Source: Asaia bogorensis
Lineage (GTDB): Bacteria; Pseudomonadota; Alphaproteobacteria; Acetobacterales; Acetobacteraceae
NCBI GenBank assembly: GCA_943333505.2
Contig: CALQTN020000004.1
Coordinates: forward strand, 49,406-113,405
Length of the DNA: 64,000 nt
Reading direction: 5' to 3'
How positions within the stretch are numbered: position 1 is the first letter of the stretch; the number at the start of each line of letters is the position of its first letter. Under the pieces are notes generated by a model, which worked only from the letters and a program-made list of their open reading frames with translations, did not search any database and had not been told where the DNA came from. The position numbers were made by a program, and so were the translations under genes. Below, in pieces: positions 46,135 to 54,165 of this stretch.

Positions 46135-47331
46135 CTATTTTGTCCCAGGTTGGATCAACCCCAGCCGCTTCACCAGGGTTGGCATCGTCAACCCCTGCGC
46201 GAAAACCGAAAACGCCACCACCACGAAGGCGGCGATAATGATCATGTCGCGTCCTTCCAGTTCTACGGGCAGGCTCAGCGCCAACGCGAGCGCGAGGGCG
46301 CCGCGTAAGCCGCCCCAGACCAGGACATGCTGGTGGCGCAGATCCACCGCCAACCCGCTGCGCCGGAACTGGAAACACAGAGCGTAGACCGCAACCGCGC
46401 GCCCGATCAGCACCAGGCCGATCACGATCCAGGCGGCCCAGCCAAACATCGCCGCCGCGTGCTGGCTGACCTCCAGCCCGATCAGGATGAAGACGATCGA
46501 GTTGGCCAGAAACGCGGCATATTCCCAGAACGCCAGCATTGGCGCCCGCGAACTCGGCGAAACAGCGCCGCCCCAACCGCGATTGCCCACTACCAAGCCC
46601 GCGGCAAGGGCTGCGAGGATACCGGACGCATGGGTCGTCTCGGCGATCAGGAAAGATCCGTAGGCGATGAGCACGCTCAGGGTGATTTCCACAAGATGGT
46701 CGCTGGTTCGTCCCGACAGCAGCAGCATCGCGCCCGCCACCCCCACACCGATCAGCAGGCCGCCGCAGATCGTCCAGATCGCCATGCCGCCGATCGCGGC
46801 CGGACCCAACGCCGCGCCGCCGGCAATGGCGAGCGCGATGGTGAACGCCACCGCGGCAGTGCCATCATTGAGCAGGCTTTCCGCTTCCACCAGCAGCGCC
46901 AGGCGGGGTTCGACCTTAAGCTCCTTGAAGGCTGCGATCACCGCGACCGGATCGGTGGCGCCGATTAAAATGCCGAACAGGATCGCCCCCGTCCAAGCCC
47001 AGCCCAGCAGCGCATGAATCCCGACAGCGACAACCGTTGCCGAGATCGCCACGCCGACGAATGCGAGCAACAAGGTGACCGGCAAATCGCGACGGAAATG
47101 TGCCCACGGAATCTGCACCGCCGCCTCGAAAATCAGTGGCGGCAGGAGCACGTTGAAGATTAACTCAGGCGTCAGCCGCAATTCGACCTTGAACGGCAGA
47201 AACGCCAGCGCGATCCCGGCTGCAACCAACGCGACGCTATAGGGCAGGCGCAACCGGCTGCTGATCACCGCGACGAGCGAGGCGACCAGCAACAAAATGC
47301 CCAGGGTCTCGATCGGCATGGCGGATGACAT
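46135..47331 (-). CDS. Na+/H+ antiporter, CPA1 family
   Basis: 398 residues, twelve membrane helices. FGILIGATDPVAVIAAFKEL (helix 5) and VEAESLLNDGTAAVAFTI (helix 6) are the ion-binding elements with the essential aspartates; VLVWGGLRGALALALALSLP is the Arg-containing helix. No long C-terminal regulatory tail. It would exchange sodium or potassium for protons to hold pH and ion balance. One base separates its start from the LLM gene stop, so the two are co-transcribed. Confidence 0.92.
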   Translation of the reverse strand: MSSAMPIETLGILLLVASLVAVISSRLRLPYSVALVAAGIALAFLPFKVELRLTPELIFNVLLPPLIFEAAVQIPWAHFRRDLPVTLLLAFVGVAISATVVAVGIHALLGWAWTGAILFGILIGATDPVAVIAAFKELKVEPRLALLVEAESLLNDGTAAVAFTIALAIAGGAALGPAAIGGMAIWTICGGLLIGVGVAGAMLLLSGRTSDHLVEITLSVLIAYGSFLIAETTHASGILAALAAGLVVGNRGWGGAVSPSSRAPMLAFWEYAAFLANSIVFILIGLEVSQHAAAMFGWAAWIVIGLVLIGRAVAVYALCFQFRRSGLAVDLRHQHVLVWGGLRGALALALALSLPVELEGRDMIIIAAFVVVAFSVFAQGLTMPTLVKRLGLIQPGTK

Positions 47332-47332
47332 C

Positions 47333-48190
47333 CTAGGATTTTACCATCTCCATGAACCGGCGCAGCGTATCGATCTGGGCATCGAATGTCGGCATCCGGT
47401 ACATCGGATAGAGCATCACGCGCTTTGCCCCCAGGCGCTTCCAGCCAGCCGCCGCTTTGGCCCATAAATCCTCGTCCGGGGTATCCATGCGCAGCCAGGC
47501 CTCCAGCCCGAATGTCGCCGGATCGCGGCCGAATTCGCGCAGATAGCCATGCAGTTGCGCAAGCTTGGCCTCGCCTGCCTCGTTCGGCGCCAGGATTGGC
47601 ATCCAGCCATCGCCGATCCGCGCGCAACGGCGGATCACCGCATCAGCTGAGCCGCCGAACCAGATCGGGATCGGCCGTTGCACCGGCGGCGGCAGGATGT
47701 TGACGGCGTTGAGGGTGTGGAACTTGCCCTCGAAGGTCACCAGATCCTCGGTCCACAGTCTGCGCATCACTGCGATCTGCTCGGACTGGCGGGCGCCACG
47801 GGTTTTCCAATCCATCCCGAGCGATTCGTACTCGACATGGTTCCAGCCCACCCCGACCCCGAGGCGCAGGCGGCCGCCGCTCAGCAAATCGACCTCGGCC
47901 GCCTGTTTGGCGACGAGCGCGGTCTGGCGCTGCGGCAGGATCAGCACGCCGCTGGTCAATGTCACCTTCTGGGTCACGGCGGCGATGAAGGCCATGGTGG
48001 TGAAGGTTTCGTGAAACGGGTCGTTTTCGTTGTAGGTCGGCGCCCAACCGTCGCGCGGGGCGGCGCCGAGGACGTGGTCGGCGACTTCGATGTCGCTATA
48101 ACCCATGGCTTCGGCTGCCTGGGCCCAGTCGCGGATTTTTGCCGGGTCGTTGCCGATGTCGCGGGTCGGGAAGAAGGCGCTGTATTGCAT
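47333..48190 (-). CDS. LLM class (F420- or FMN-dependent) oxidoreductase
   Basis: 285 residues of the luciferase-like TIM barrel. AEAMGYSDIEVADHVLG, GVLILPQRQTALVAKQAAEV, LGVGVGWNHVEYESLGMDW and PIPIWFGGSADAVIRRCARI are characteristic of the TIGR03619-like group. The cofactor (F420 or FMN) cannot be settled from sequence. Substrate unknown. Upstream gene of the pair with the CPA1 antiporter, divergent from the 6S RNA. Confidence 0.85.
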   Translation of the reverse strand: MQYSAFFPTRDIGNDPAKIRDWAQAAEAMGYSDIEVADHVLGAAPRDGWAPTYNENDPFHETFTTMAFIAAVTQKVTLTSGVLILPQRQTALVAKQAAEVDLLSGGRLRLGVGVGWNHVEYESLGMDWKTRGARQSEQIAVMRRLWTEDLVTFEGKFHTLNAVNILPPPVQRPIPIWFGGSADAVIRRCARIGDGWMPILAPNEAGEAKLAQLHGYLREFGRDPATFGLEAWLRMDTPDEDLWAKAAAGWKRLGAKRVMLYPMYRMPTFDAQIDTLRRFMEMVKS

Positions 48191-48284
48191 GTTGAGCCTC
48201 GCTGTAGATCGTTATCGGAAATCTACGACAATCGCGACCGCTGCACCATGGCGCCGATTATCCTTGCAGCGGCGCGCGCCCGGG

Positions 48285-48428
48285 CACATATATGAGGGGT
48301 GGAGCTGCTGGGTGCGTCAGGTCAACATCCCCAGGGCCAACTAGTACTCCCAGGGAGCTGGCTCTGATGTGATCTTGGTCACACTACCCGGTGCCCACCT
48401 GCTTACGCGGGCCTTGGGAGGATGTATA
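48285..48428 (+). ncRNA. ssrS: 6S RNA
   Basis: Directly upstream of the 5-formyl-THF cyclo-ligase gene, the classic 6S location. The sequence has the alphaproteobacterial landmarks GTCAACATCCCCAGGGCC on the 5' side, the apical TGTGA-TCTTGG-TCACA hairpin, ACTACCCGGTGCCCACCTG and a GCCC...GGGC closing element near GCTTACGCGGGCC. The molecule mimics an open promoter and sequesters sigma-70 RNA polymerase in stationary phase. Ends are approximate, as the closing stem is imperfect. Confidence 0.8.
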
Positions 48429-48438
48429 ACCAACGGCC

Positions 48439-49008
48439 ATGGCGGCTCCACACTCCGATCTTTTGGCCGCGAAGGCCGCGGCCCGCGCGGTGGCGATGCG
48501 GCGGCGTGATGCCTGCGACCCCGGGCTTGGTGCTGCCCTCGCGCAGCATGTGCTTGATGGGATCGACATTCCTCCCGATGCAGTCATTGCCGGGTTCTGG
48601 CCAATGGGTCGCGAAATCGATATTCGGCCGCTGCTGGACGCGCTGTTGCGGCGGGGCCATCGCATTGCCTTGCCGGAAACGCCACCGCGCGGGCAAAAGC
48701 TGATCTTTCGCCGCTGGGAGCCCGGGATGGTTATGGTTGCCGAGCGTTTTGGCACTCAGCGTCCGACGGGCGCCATCATCACCCCCGATCTGCTGTTTAT
48801 CCCGTTGCTCGCCTTCGATCGCGCCGGAAACCGGCTCGGCTATGGCGGTGGTTATTACGACCGCACCCTGGCGGTTTTGCCGTGGGCCACGGCAATTGGC
48901 TGCGGCTATGCGTGCCAGGAACTGGACGAAGTCCCGGCTGACGCTTACGACGCGCGCCTGTCCGCCATTGCAACCGAGGCAGGCATCATCCCCGTCGAAA
49001 GCTTCTGA
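48439..49008 (+). CDS. fau: 5-formyltetrahydrofolate cyclo-ligase
   Basis: 189 residues. DAVIAGFWPMGREIDIRPLL, PETPPRGQKLIFRRW and the signature GYGGGYYDRTL are conserved. It converts 5-formyl-THF and ATP to 5,10-methenyl-THF, relieving folate-enzyme inhibition. It lies immediately downstream of 6S RNA and its stop abuts the ymdB ATG, a conserved trio in alphaproteobacteria. Confidence 0.93.
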   Translation: MAAPHSDLLAAKAAARAVAMRRRDACDPGLGAALAQHVLDGIDIPPDAVIAGFWPMGREIDIRPLLDALLRRGHRIALPETPPRGQKLIFRRWEPGMVMVAERFGTQRPTGAIITPDLLFIPLLAFDRAGNRLGYGGGYYDRTLAVLPWATAIGCGYACQELDEVPADAYDARLSAIATEAGIIPVESF

Positions 49009-49830
49009 ATGCGCATTTTGTTTCTCGGCGACATTGTCGGCCGCACTGGTCGCGATGCAGTGGCGGCGGCTTTGCCTGACCTCCGTCAGCGCCTGCGTGT
49101 TGATCTGGCGGTGGTGAACGCCGAAAATGCCAGCCACGGCTTTGGGCTTTCCCCCGACATGGCGCGGATTTTATTTGCAGCCGGCACCGATGTGCTGACC
49201 CTGGGCAATCATTCCTGGGACCGCAAGGAAATCATCCCGTTCCTCGCCGACAGCAAGACCCTGATCCGGCCGTTGAACTACCCGCCCGGCACGCCCGGCG
49301 CTGGAAGCTGCATCGTCAGTCTCGCCGATGGCCGCCGCGCGTTGGTGCTGCAGGCGATGGGGCGGCTTTACATGGACCCGCTCGACTGTCCGTTCCGCCT
49401 CACCGCACAGGAACTGAGCCGGCACAAATTGGGTGTCGCGGTGCAGGCGGTGGTGATCGACTTTCACGCCGAGGCCACCAGCGAGAAAATGGCCTTTGGA
49501 CACAGCTTCGACGGCCAGGCGAGCCTGATCGTCGGCACCCACACCCATTGCCCATCCGCCGACCATCAGATCCTGCCCGGCGGCACCGCGTTCCAGTCCG
49601 ACGCCGGCATGTGCGGGGATTATGACAGCGTTATCGGCATGACCAAGAGCGCTGCCATCCCGCGCTTCTGGACCAAGATGCCGGGCGAGAAACTGGCGCC
49701 CGCCGATGGGCCGGCGACGATTTGCGGGGTGTTTGTGGTAACCGACGATACGACTGGTTTGGCGCTTTCGGTGCATCCTGTGCGGGTTGGCGGGCGGTTG
49801 TCGCAAAGCTTGCCGCCGGAGGCGGTTTAG
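49009..49830 (+). CDS. ymdB: YmdB family metallophosphoesterase (TIGR00282)
   Basis: 273 residues. MRILFLGDIVGRTGRDAV, VVNAENASHGFGL, LTLGNHSWDRKE and VGTHTHCPSADHQILPGGTA give the complete di-metal site. Bacillus YmdB hydrolyses 2',3'-cyclic nucleotides and affects biofilm genes. The start follows the fau stop with no gap. The last roughly 240 bases reappear, about 10 percent different by eye, at 51478-51720. Confidence 0.92.
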   Translation: MRILFLGDIVGRTGRDAVAAALPDLRQRLRVDLAVVNAENASHGFGLSPDMARILFAAGTDVLTLGNHSWDRKEIIPFLADSKTLIRPLNYPPGTPGAGSCIVSLADGRRALVLQAMGRLYMDPLDCPFRLTAQELSRHKLGVAVQAVVIDFHAEATSEKMAFGHSFDGQASLIVGTHTHCPSADHQILPGGTAFQSDAGMCGDYDSVIGMTKSAAIPRFWTKMPGEKLAPADGPATICGVFVVTDDTTGLALSVHPVRVGGRLSQSLPPEAV

Positions 49831-49854
49831 CGCGGTGTAAGACATCGCAGCTGA

Positions 49855-50040
49855 ACAGGTACAAAGGGCAAGCCCGGCAAACGCCTTGATGGGAAGGCCG
49901 AGGAAGCCGAAGGACGCCCCGCTGCTGCTGGTGATGACGTCTTTCAGTTCGCCGAGTTCGATGCCGGCGGCCTGCGCTATCGCCAAACCTTCAGCGGCGG
50001 CCGCCATAGTGCAGAAGGCGATCATCAGCGGGGCGACGAG
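49855..50040 (-). pseudogene. Fragment of a 3-hydroxyisobutyrate dehydrogenase-like gene
   Basis: The minus strand reads MIAFCTMAAAAEGLAIAQAAG and then IELGELKDVITSSSGASFGF, which resembles the helical C-terminal domain of the beta-hydroxyacid dehydrogenase family, including the alanine-rich helix and the Gly-Ser loop. The NAD-binding half is missing, and a stop precedes the fragment in frame. It is a remnant caught between the ymdB 3' end and the following unknown genes. Confidence 0.5.
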
Positions 50041-50047
50041 CTAGATG

Positions 50048-50446
50048 CTATTCAGAATGGCCATCAGTGATTTGCGCCACAAGCTGGTCCGGAAGCGGAT
50101 TGGTGAACGCGGCTACTTCTTGCCTGATGATGCCGCTTAGGATGTGTTCCATTCCTGCGCTTCTGAATACCTCCCATCCCTCGGCGTACTTTAGCCGGAT
50201 GTTCTCTTCGACAATGCGAGGAACGTCCTGAAGAGCGACCTTGAAGCCCTCCCACGCCAGACGAGTCAGTTCAGGATCGTCTTGGTCTTCCTTCAGCCTA
50301 GTGACCAAGAGATCAATGTACCAGTCACAGACTGCGGGCATTTTCTCCCTCACATGCGTAGTTACGGTCTCAATGAACGCTTTCCCAGCGGCATAGCCGG
50401 CCTGCTCTCGGGCCTTAACGGCACTCTTCTTGCCAAACCCGAACAT
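50048..50446 (-). CDS. Unrecognised 132-residue protein
   Basis: A start MFGFGKKSAVKAREQAGYAAG is followed by an all-helical, charged sequence with no membrane segment or catalytic motif (for example YIDLLVTRLKEDQDDPELTR). Base composition is visibly more AT-rich and codon use less GC-biased than in neighbouring operons, consistent with acquisition. It is divergent from the next unknown gene with a 164-base shared promoter region in which I see no clear operator. Function unknown. Confidence 0.55.
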   Translation of the reverse strand: MFGFGKKSAVKAREQAGYAAGKAFIETVTTHVREKMPAVCDWYIDLLVTRLKEDQDDPELTRLAWEGFKVALQDVPRIVEENIRLKYAEGWEVFRSAGMEHILSGIIRQEVAAFTNPLPDQLVAQITDGHSE

Positions 50447-50610
50447 GGGTGAATCCTTGCGATATGACGGCGTCTGTCACCCAATTCTATCATCTTGCCC
50501 ACAAAGTCGATAGGCTGCCTCTGAACGGCAGAATTCACTAGACAACGGTGAGGTTCCATGGCGTATCCCAGCATAGCAATGGAATTTGCAGATGTCGCGA
50601 GAGCCACCCC

Positions 50611-51453
50611 ATGAACGATGAGTCGGAAGACATCCACGCCAGGATGCGAGCGTGGCTTCAGGCGCAGAGAGAATATGAGGCGGCTTACCAAGAGGGGCCA
50701 GTGGGCGACATTCTTGCGAAGGATAAGGACGACGATTTCCTTGTTCCAACGGCGGAGGTGCCTCGTTATTTCTTCAACGATGGTCCAGAAAGTGCTGCGA
50801 ATATAAAGGCATATATTCGGGCCAACGGAGATATTATCGGACTGGAGAATTACGGGGTATATCTACTAAGACAGGCAGGCGGCATCACGGCGGAAGGTAA
50901 TGTTGATCTTTCTGCTGTGGACTGTTGGGAAGCCCGATACAAGGGCGCGCTATCTGTGCTTCCCGGTCTCCAGAGCAAGCTCAATGAAATCCGTAGGGCA
51001 AAGATCGCTTTTGACAAAGCCATCGTCGACAGAGAGAGCGCACTAGACTACATTCGACTGTCGCCCGCCATGTTGTTCGTCAATCACGACCCTATGACGG
51101 CAACGGAGAAACTCTTCGAACTTCCTGGCACAACAGCCGCGATGCATGCTATTTTGGAGCGCCTGAAGGGCGACGAAAAGGCAATAAATGGCCTCCGTAA
51201 TATCGTTGTAGACTACATACAGAAAAAAATAGGGATAACTAATGATCGAGCGCAGGAATATTTAGCATTTTTGGACGCTCACGAGCATGCATTGACTGTT
51301 CTATTCGAGGAAACTGCAATGCAAAAATTGCGGAACATCGGTGCCGACCTCAGAAGACTTCTATCGATTCCTCACGTGCCGAGTTTAGAAATTAGGGAGC
51401 GGCTTCCACCGCCAACTCCGAAGCGTGGCTGGCGCAGCCTATTTGGTAGATGA
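50611..51453 (+). CDS. Unrecognised 280-residue protein
   Basis: From the ATG at 50611, after a weak GAGAG. Mostly helical and charged; an acidic N-terminus, a central LPGLQSKLNEIRRAKIAFDK segment, then RLKGDEKAINGLRNIVVDYI and a basic end RGWRSLFGR. No signal peptide, no membrane helix and no known active site seen. As AT-rich as the divergent partner gene, and bounded on the right by the diverged ymdB 3' copy, so probably brought in with it. Twenty-one in-frame codons upstream look non-coding. Confidence 0.6.
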   Translation: MNDESEDIHARMRAWLQAQREYEAAYQEGPVGDILAKDKDDDFLVPTAEVPRYFFNDGPESAANIKAYIRANGDIIGLENYGVYLLRQAGGITAEGNVDLSAVDCWEARYKGALSVLPGLQSKLNEIRRAKIAFDKAIVDRESALDYIRLSPAMLFVNHDPMTATEKLFELPGTTAAMHAILERLKGDEKAINGLRNIVVDYIQKKIGITNDRAQEYLAFLDAHEHALTVLFEETAMQKLRNIGADLRRLLSIPHVPSLEIRERLPPPTPKRGWRSLFGR

Positions 51454-51477
51454 ACCCCCACCCTGAACTGTCGTGCG

Positions 51478-51720
51478 GCGCGGCATGTGCGGCGATTATG
51501 ACAGCGTTATCGGCATGACCAAGACCGCCGCCATTCCGCGCTTCTGGGCCAAGATGCCGGGCGAGAAACTGGCACCTGCGGATGGGCCGGCGACGATTTG
51601 CGGGGTGTTTGTGGTGACTGATGATGCGACCGGCTTGGCGCTTTCCGTGCATCAGGTGCGGGTGGGGGGGGCGGTTGTCGCAACGCTTGCCGCCGGAGGG
51701 GGTTTAGGTGGGTGTAAGGT
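51478..51720 (+). pseudogene. Diverged second copy of the ymdB 3' end
   Basis: The segment encodes MCGDYDSVIGMTK and on through PGEKLAPADGPATICGVFVV, matching the last third of YmdB at about 90 percent identity by eye. Many changes are at third codon positions and only about four of some sixty residues differ, so the copy evolved as coding sequence before being stranded. A lengthened G run near 51665 shifts the frame before the end. No 5' part of the gene is present. Confidence 0.8.
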
Positions 51721-51804
51721 AGGTAGTTCTTGTTGGTAGCAACCCAGTTTCTACTTTCTTGATGGCATCATTGCGGTTTCCACTCGACCACTAATAGCTA
51801 ACTC

Positions 51805-51892
51805 CGTCATTGCGAGCCCTTGCGAAGCAATCCATCGTCGATCCGGTCGCACGCGGCAAAGATGGATTGCTTCGCGAGGGCTCGCAATGACG
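51805..51892. repeat. 88-base REP-like long hairpin
   Basis: Two 32-base arms differ at one position and enclose a 24-base loop. Each arm begins CGTCATTGCGAGC and continues through GCGAAGCAATCCATC. The CGTCATTGCGAGC...GAAGCAATCC motif is a widespread intergenic palindrome in many bacterial genomes. It sits in the gene-free 557 bases between the island and hisD, after the ymdB remnant. Confidence 0.85.
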
Positions 51893-51944
51893 ATTTTTCC
51901 GTCAGTGTGCCGGGTGGCGCGGCAAAATCGATCGCAGCCATTGC

Positions 51945-51965
51945 CTTTTTGTTCACAAAAAGAAG
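51945..51965. repeat. Dispersed hairpin repeat, core copy d
   Basis: CTTTTTGTTCACAAAAAGAAG, the palindromic core of the family without the flanking T-rich arm seen in other copies. It lies 45 bases before the HisD-family gene start. Confidence 0.7.
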
Positions 51966-52010
51966 ACCTTGCCTTACTGACCTTGCTCCCGTTCGTTTGG
52001 AGTCCACCCA

Positions 52011-53318
52011 ATGATTCGCCACCTCAAAACCGCCCGCAGCCAGGAAGACCGCGCCGAGGACGACGTCCTGGTTCGCAGCACCGTCGAAACCCTGCTCGCC
52101 GATATCAGCAAGCGCGGCGATGCGGCGGTGCGGGAGATGTCGATCAAGTTCGATGGCTGGGACCGCAGCGACTACCGGCTGACGGATGCCGAAATCCGTG
52201 CCTGCCTGGCGGAGTTGTCGTCGCGCGATCTCGACGATATCCGCTTTGCCCAGGAGCAGGTGCGCAATTTCGCCCAACATCAGCGGGCGGCTTTGCGCGA
52301 TATCGAGGTCGAGACTTTGCCGGGGGTGATCCTGGGCCACAAGAACATCCCGGTGAATTCGGTGGGCTGCTACGTGCCGGGCGGCAAGTATCCGCTGCTG
52401 GCGTCGGCGCATATGTCGGTGGTGACGGCCGGTGTTGCCGGGGTGCCCCGGATCGTGACCTGCGCGCCGCCATTCCACGGCAAGCCGGCGCCGGCGATTG
52501 TGGCGGCCCAGCATCTGGCGGGCGCACAGGTGATTTATTGCTTGGGCGGCATCCAGGCGGTCGGCGCGATGGCGTTGGGCACCGAGAGCATCACGCCTGT
52601 CGACATGCTGGTCGGCCCTGGCAATGCCTATGTCGCCGAGGCCAAGCGGCAGCTTTATGGCCGGGTTGGCATCGATCTGTTCGCGGGCCCGACCGAAACC
52701 CTGGTGATCGCCGATGATACGGTCGATGGCGAGCTATGCGCGACCGATCTGCTTGGGCAGGCCGAGCACGGCCCGAACTCCCCGGCGATCCTGCTGACCA
52801 CCAGCGAGAAACTGGCCCGCGCGACGATGGCGGAAATCGAGCGTCTGCTGACCATTCTGCCGACCGCGCCGGTCGCCTCGCTCGCATGGCGCGACTATGG
52901 CGAAGTGATCCTGTGCGACACCCGCGCCGAAATGCTGGCCGAGGCTGACCGGATCGCCTCCGAGCACGTTCAGGTGATGACGGATGACGATGATTATTTC
53001 CTCACCAACATGACCAATTACGGCGCGCTGTTTCTCGGCCCGCGCACCAACGTGTCCTATGGCGATAAGGTGATCGGCACCAACCACACTTTGCCGACCA
53101 AGCGCGCCGGGCGCTACACTGGCGGGCTGTGGGTGGGCAAGTTCCTCAAGACGGTGACCTATCAACGGGTGTTGACCGACGCAGCATCGGCGATGATCGG
53201 CGAATATTGTTCGCGGCTCTGCATTCTTGAAGGGTTTGCCGGCCATGCCGAGCAGGCCAATATCAGGGTGCGGCGCTATGGTGGCCGCAACATCCCCTAT
53301 GGCACGGCGGCTGACTGA
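52011..53318 (+). CDS. Histidinol dehydrogenase family protein, HpsN-like
   Basis: 435 residues, TGGAG site eight bases before [51 protein letters not shown] (zinc Gln/His) and the catalytic pair in ASEHVQVMT are intact. The region that in true HisD reads GPSHVLPT is IGTNHTLPT here, and no his genes are nearby. It fits the catabolic subgroup that includes 2,3-dihydroxypropane-1-sulfonate dehydrogenase HpsN. NAD-dependent, zinc-containing; the substrate is inferred, not shown. The SDR gene follows after one base. Confidence 0.85.
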   Translation: MIRHLKTARSQEDRAEDDVLVRSTVETLLADISKRGDAAVREMSIKFDGWDRSDYRLTDAEIRACLAELSSRDLDDIRFAQEQVRNFAQHQRAALRDIEVETLPGVILGHKNIPVNSVGCYVPGGKYPLLASAHMSVVTAGVAGVPRIVTCAPPFHGKPAPAIVAAQHLAGAQVIYCLGGIQAVGAMALGTESITPVDMLVGPGNAYVAEAKRQLYGRVGIDLFAGPTETLVIADDTVDGELCATDLLGQAEHGPNSPAILLTTSEKLARATMAEIERLLTILPTAPVASLAWRDYGEVILCDTRAEMLAEADRIASEHVQVMTDDDDYFLTNMTNYGALFLGPRTNVSYGDKVIGTNHTLPTKRAGRYTGGLWVGKFLKTVTYQRVLTDAASAMIGEYCSRLCILEGFAGHAEQANIRVRRYGGRNIPYGTAAD

Positions 53319-53319
53319 G

Positions 53320-54084
53320 ATGGACCTCCCCGAGACCCCGTCTTTCCGGCTTGATGGCAAGCGTGCGCTGGTGAGCGGCGCCGGGCGCGGCATTGGGCTT
53401 GCCATGGCGGCAGCCCTTGCAGGAGCGGGCGCGCATGTCACGCTCATGGCCCGCACGGCCTCTGAAATCGAGGACGCGGTGGCCGCTTTGCGCGCCCGCG
53501 GGGACGCGGCCGATGCGGTGGCGTTGGACGTCAACGATACCCGCGCGGTTGCCGCCATGCTCGATGGTCGGCCGGCCTACGACATCTTCGTCAACAATGC
53601 TGGCACCAACCGGCCGAAACCTTTCACCGAGGTGACCGAGGACGATTACGATGTGGTGATGGGCTTGAATTTACGTGCCGCATTCTTTGCCGCCCAACTG
53701 GTGACCAAGGGGATGATCGCGGCCGGGATTGCCGGATCGATCATCCATATCTCGTCGCAGATGGGCCATGTCGGCGGGCCGAGCCGGACGCTTTATTGCG
53801 CGTCGAAATGGGGCATGGAGGGGATGAGCAAGGCGATGGCGCTTGACCTCGCGCCGCACCGGATACGCTCGAATACGCTCTGCCCGACCTTCACCGAAAC
53901 GCCGCTGACCAGGCCGTTCCTGGCCGATCCGGAATTCCGCGCCTTTGTGCTGGGAAAGATCAAGCTTGGCCGCCTGGGCCGGGTCGAGGATTTGATGGGG
54001 GCGGCGATATTCCTGGCGTCCGATGCGTCTTCGTTGATGACCGGGACATCGATGCTGATCGATGGTGGCTGGACGGTGGGCTGA
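53320..54084 (+). CDS. Short-chain dehydrogenase/reductase
   Basis: 254 residues. The nucleotide-binding motif SGAGRGIG (about 20-27), FVNNAGTNRP and the active site YCASKWGMEGMSKAMALDLA (Tyr-x3-Lys) are complete, and the end GTSMLIDGGWTVG is standard. It is co-translated with the HisD-like gene. In sulfopropanediol loci the HisD-like HpsN works with SDR-type dehydrogenases that interconvert the diol enantiomer, a role that would fit here but is inference. Confidence 0.9.
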   Translation: MDLPETPSFRLDGKRALVSGAGRGIGLAMAAALAGAGAHVTLMARTASEIEDAVAALRARGDAADAVALDVNDTRAVAAMLDGRPAYDIFVNNAGTNRPKPFTEVTEDDYDVVMGLNLRAAFFAAQLVTKGMIAAGIAGSIIHISSQMGHVGGPSRTLYCASKWGMEGMSKAMALDLAPHRIRSNTLCPTFTETPLTRPFLADPEFRAFVLGKIKLGRLGRVEDLMGAAIFLASDASSLMTGTSMLIDGGWTVG

Positions 54085-54165
54085 TCAGACCTCCCGCGCA
54101 CGATCGAGGCCAAGCTGGGCGCGCAACGCAACGGCTGGACGTTGGGCTGATCAGACCTCCCGCGC
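54067..54165. repeat. 33-bp direct repeat, 66-bp period
   Basis: Copies at 54067-54099 and 54133-54165 differ by one base; each begins GGCTGGACG and ends in GATCAGACCTCCCGCGC. The repeat spans the 3' ends of the convergent SDR and EamA genes, so each gene's last codons are present twice. It looks like a recent slip or tandem duplication. Confidence 0.85.

Noticed and set aside
49171..50025. 284-codon minus-strand open frame joining the dehydrogenase remnant to sequence antisense to ymdB
   Set aside because: Only the first third resembles a protein family; the rest is antisense to the metal-site region of ymdB.
52011..53318. Calling this gene biosynthetic hisD
   Set aside because: No other his genes are near, it is coupled to an SDR, and a conserved substrate-site segment differs; the catabolic HisD subgroup fits better.
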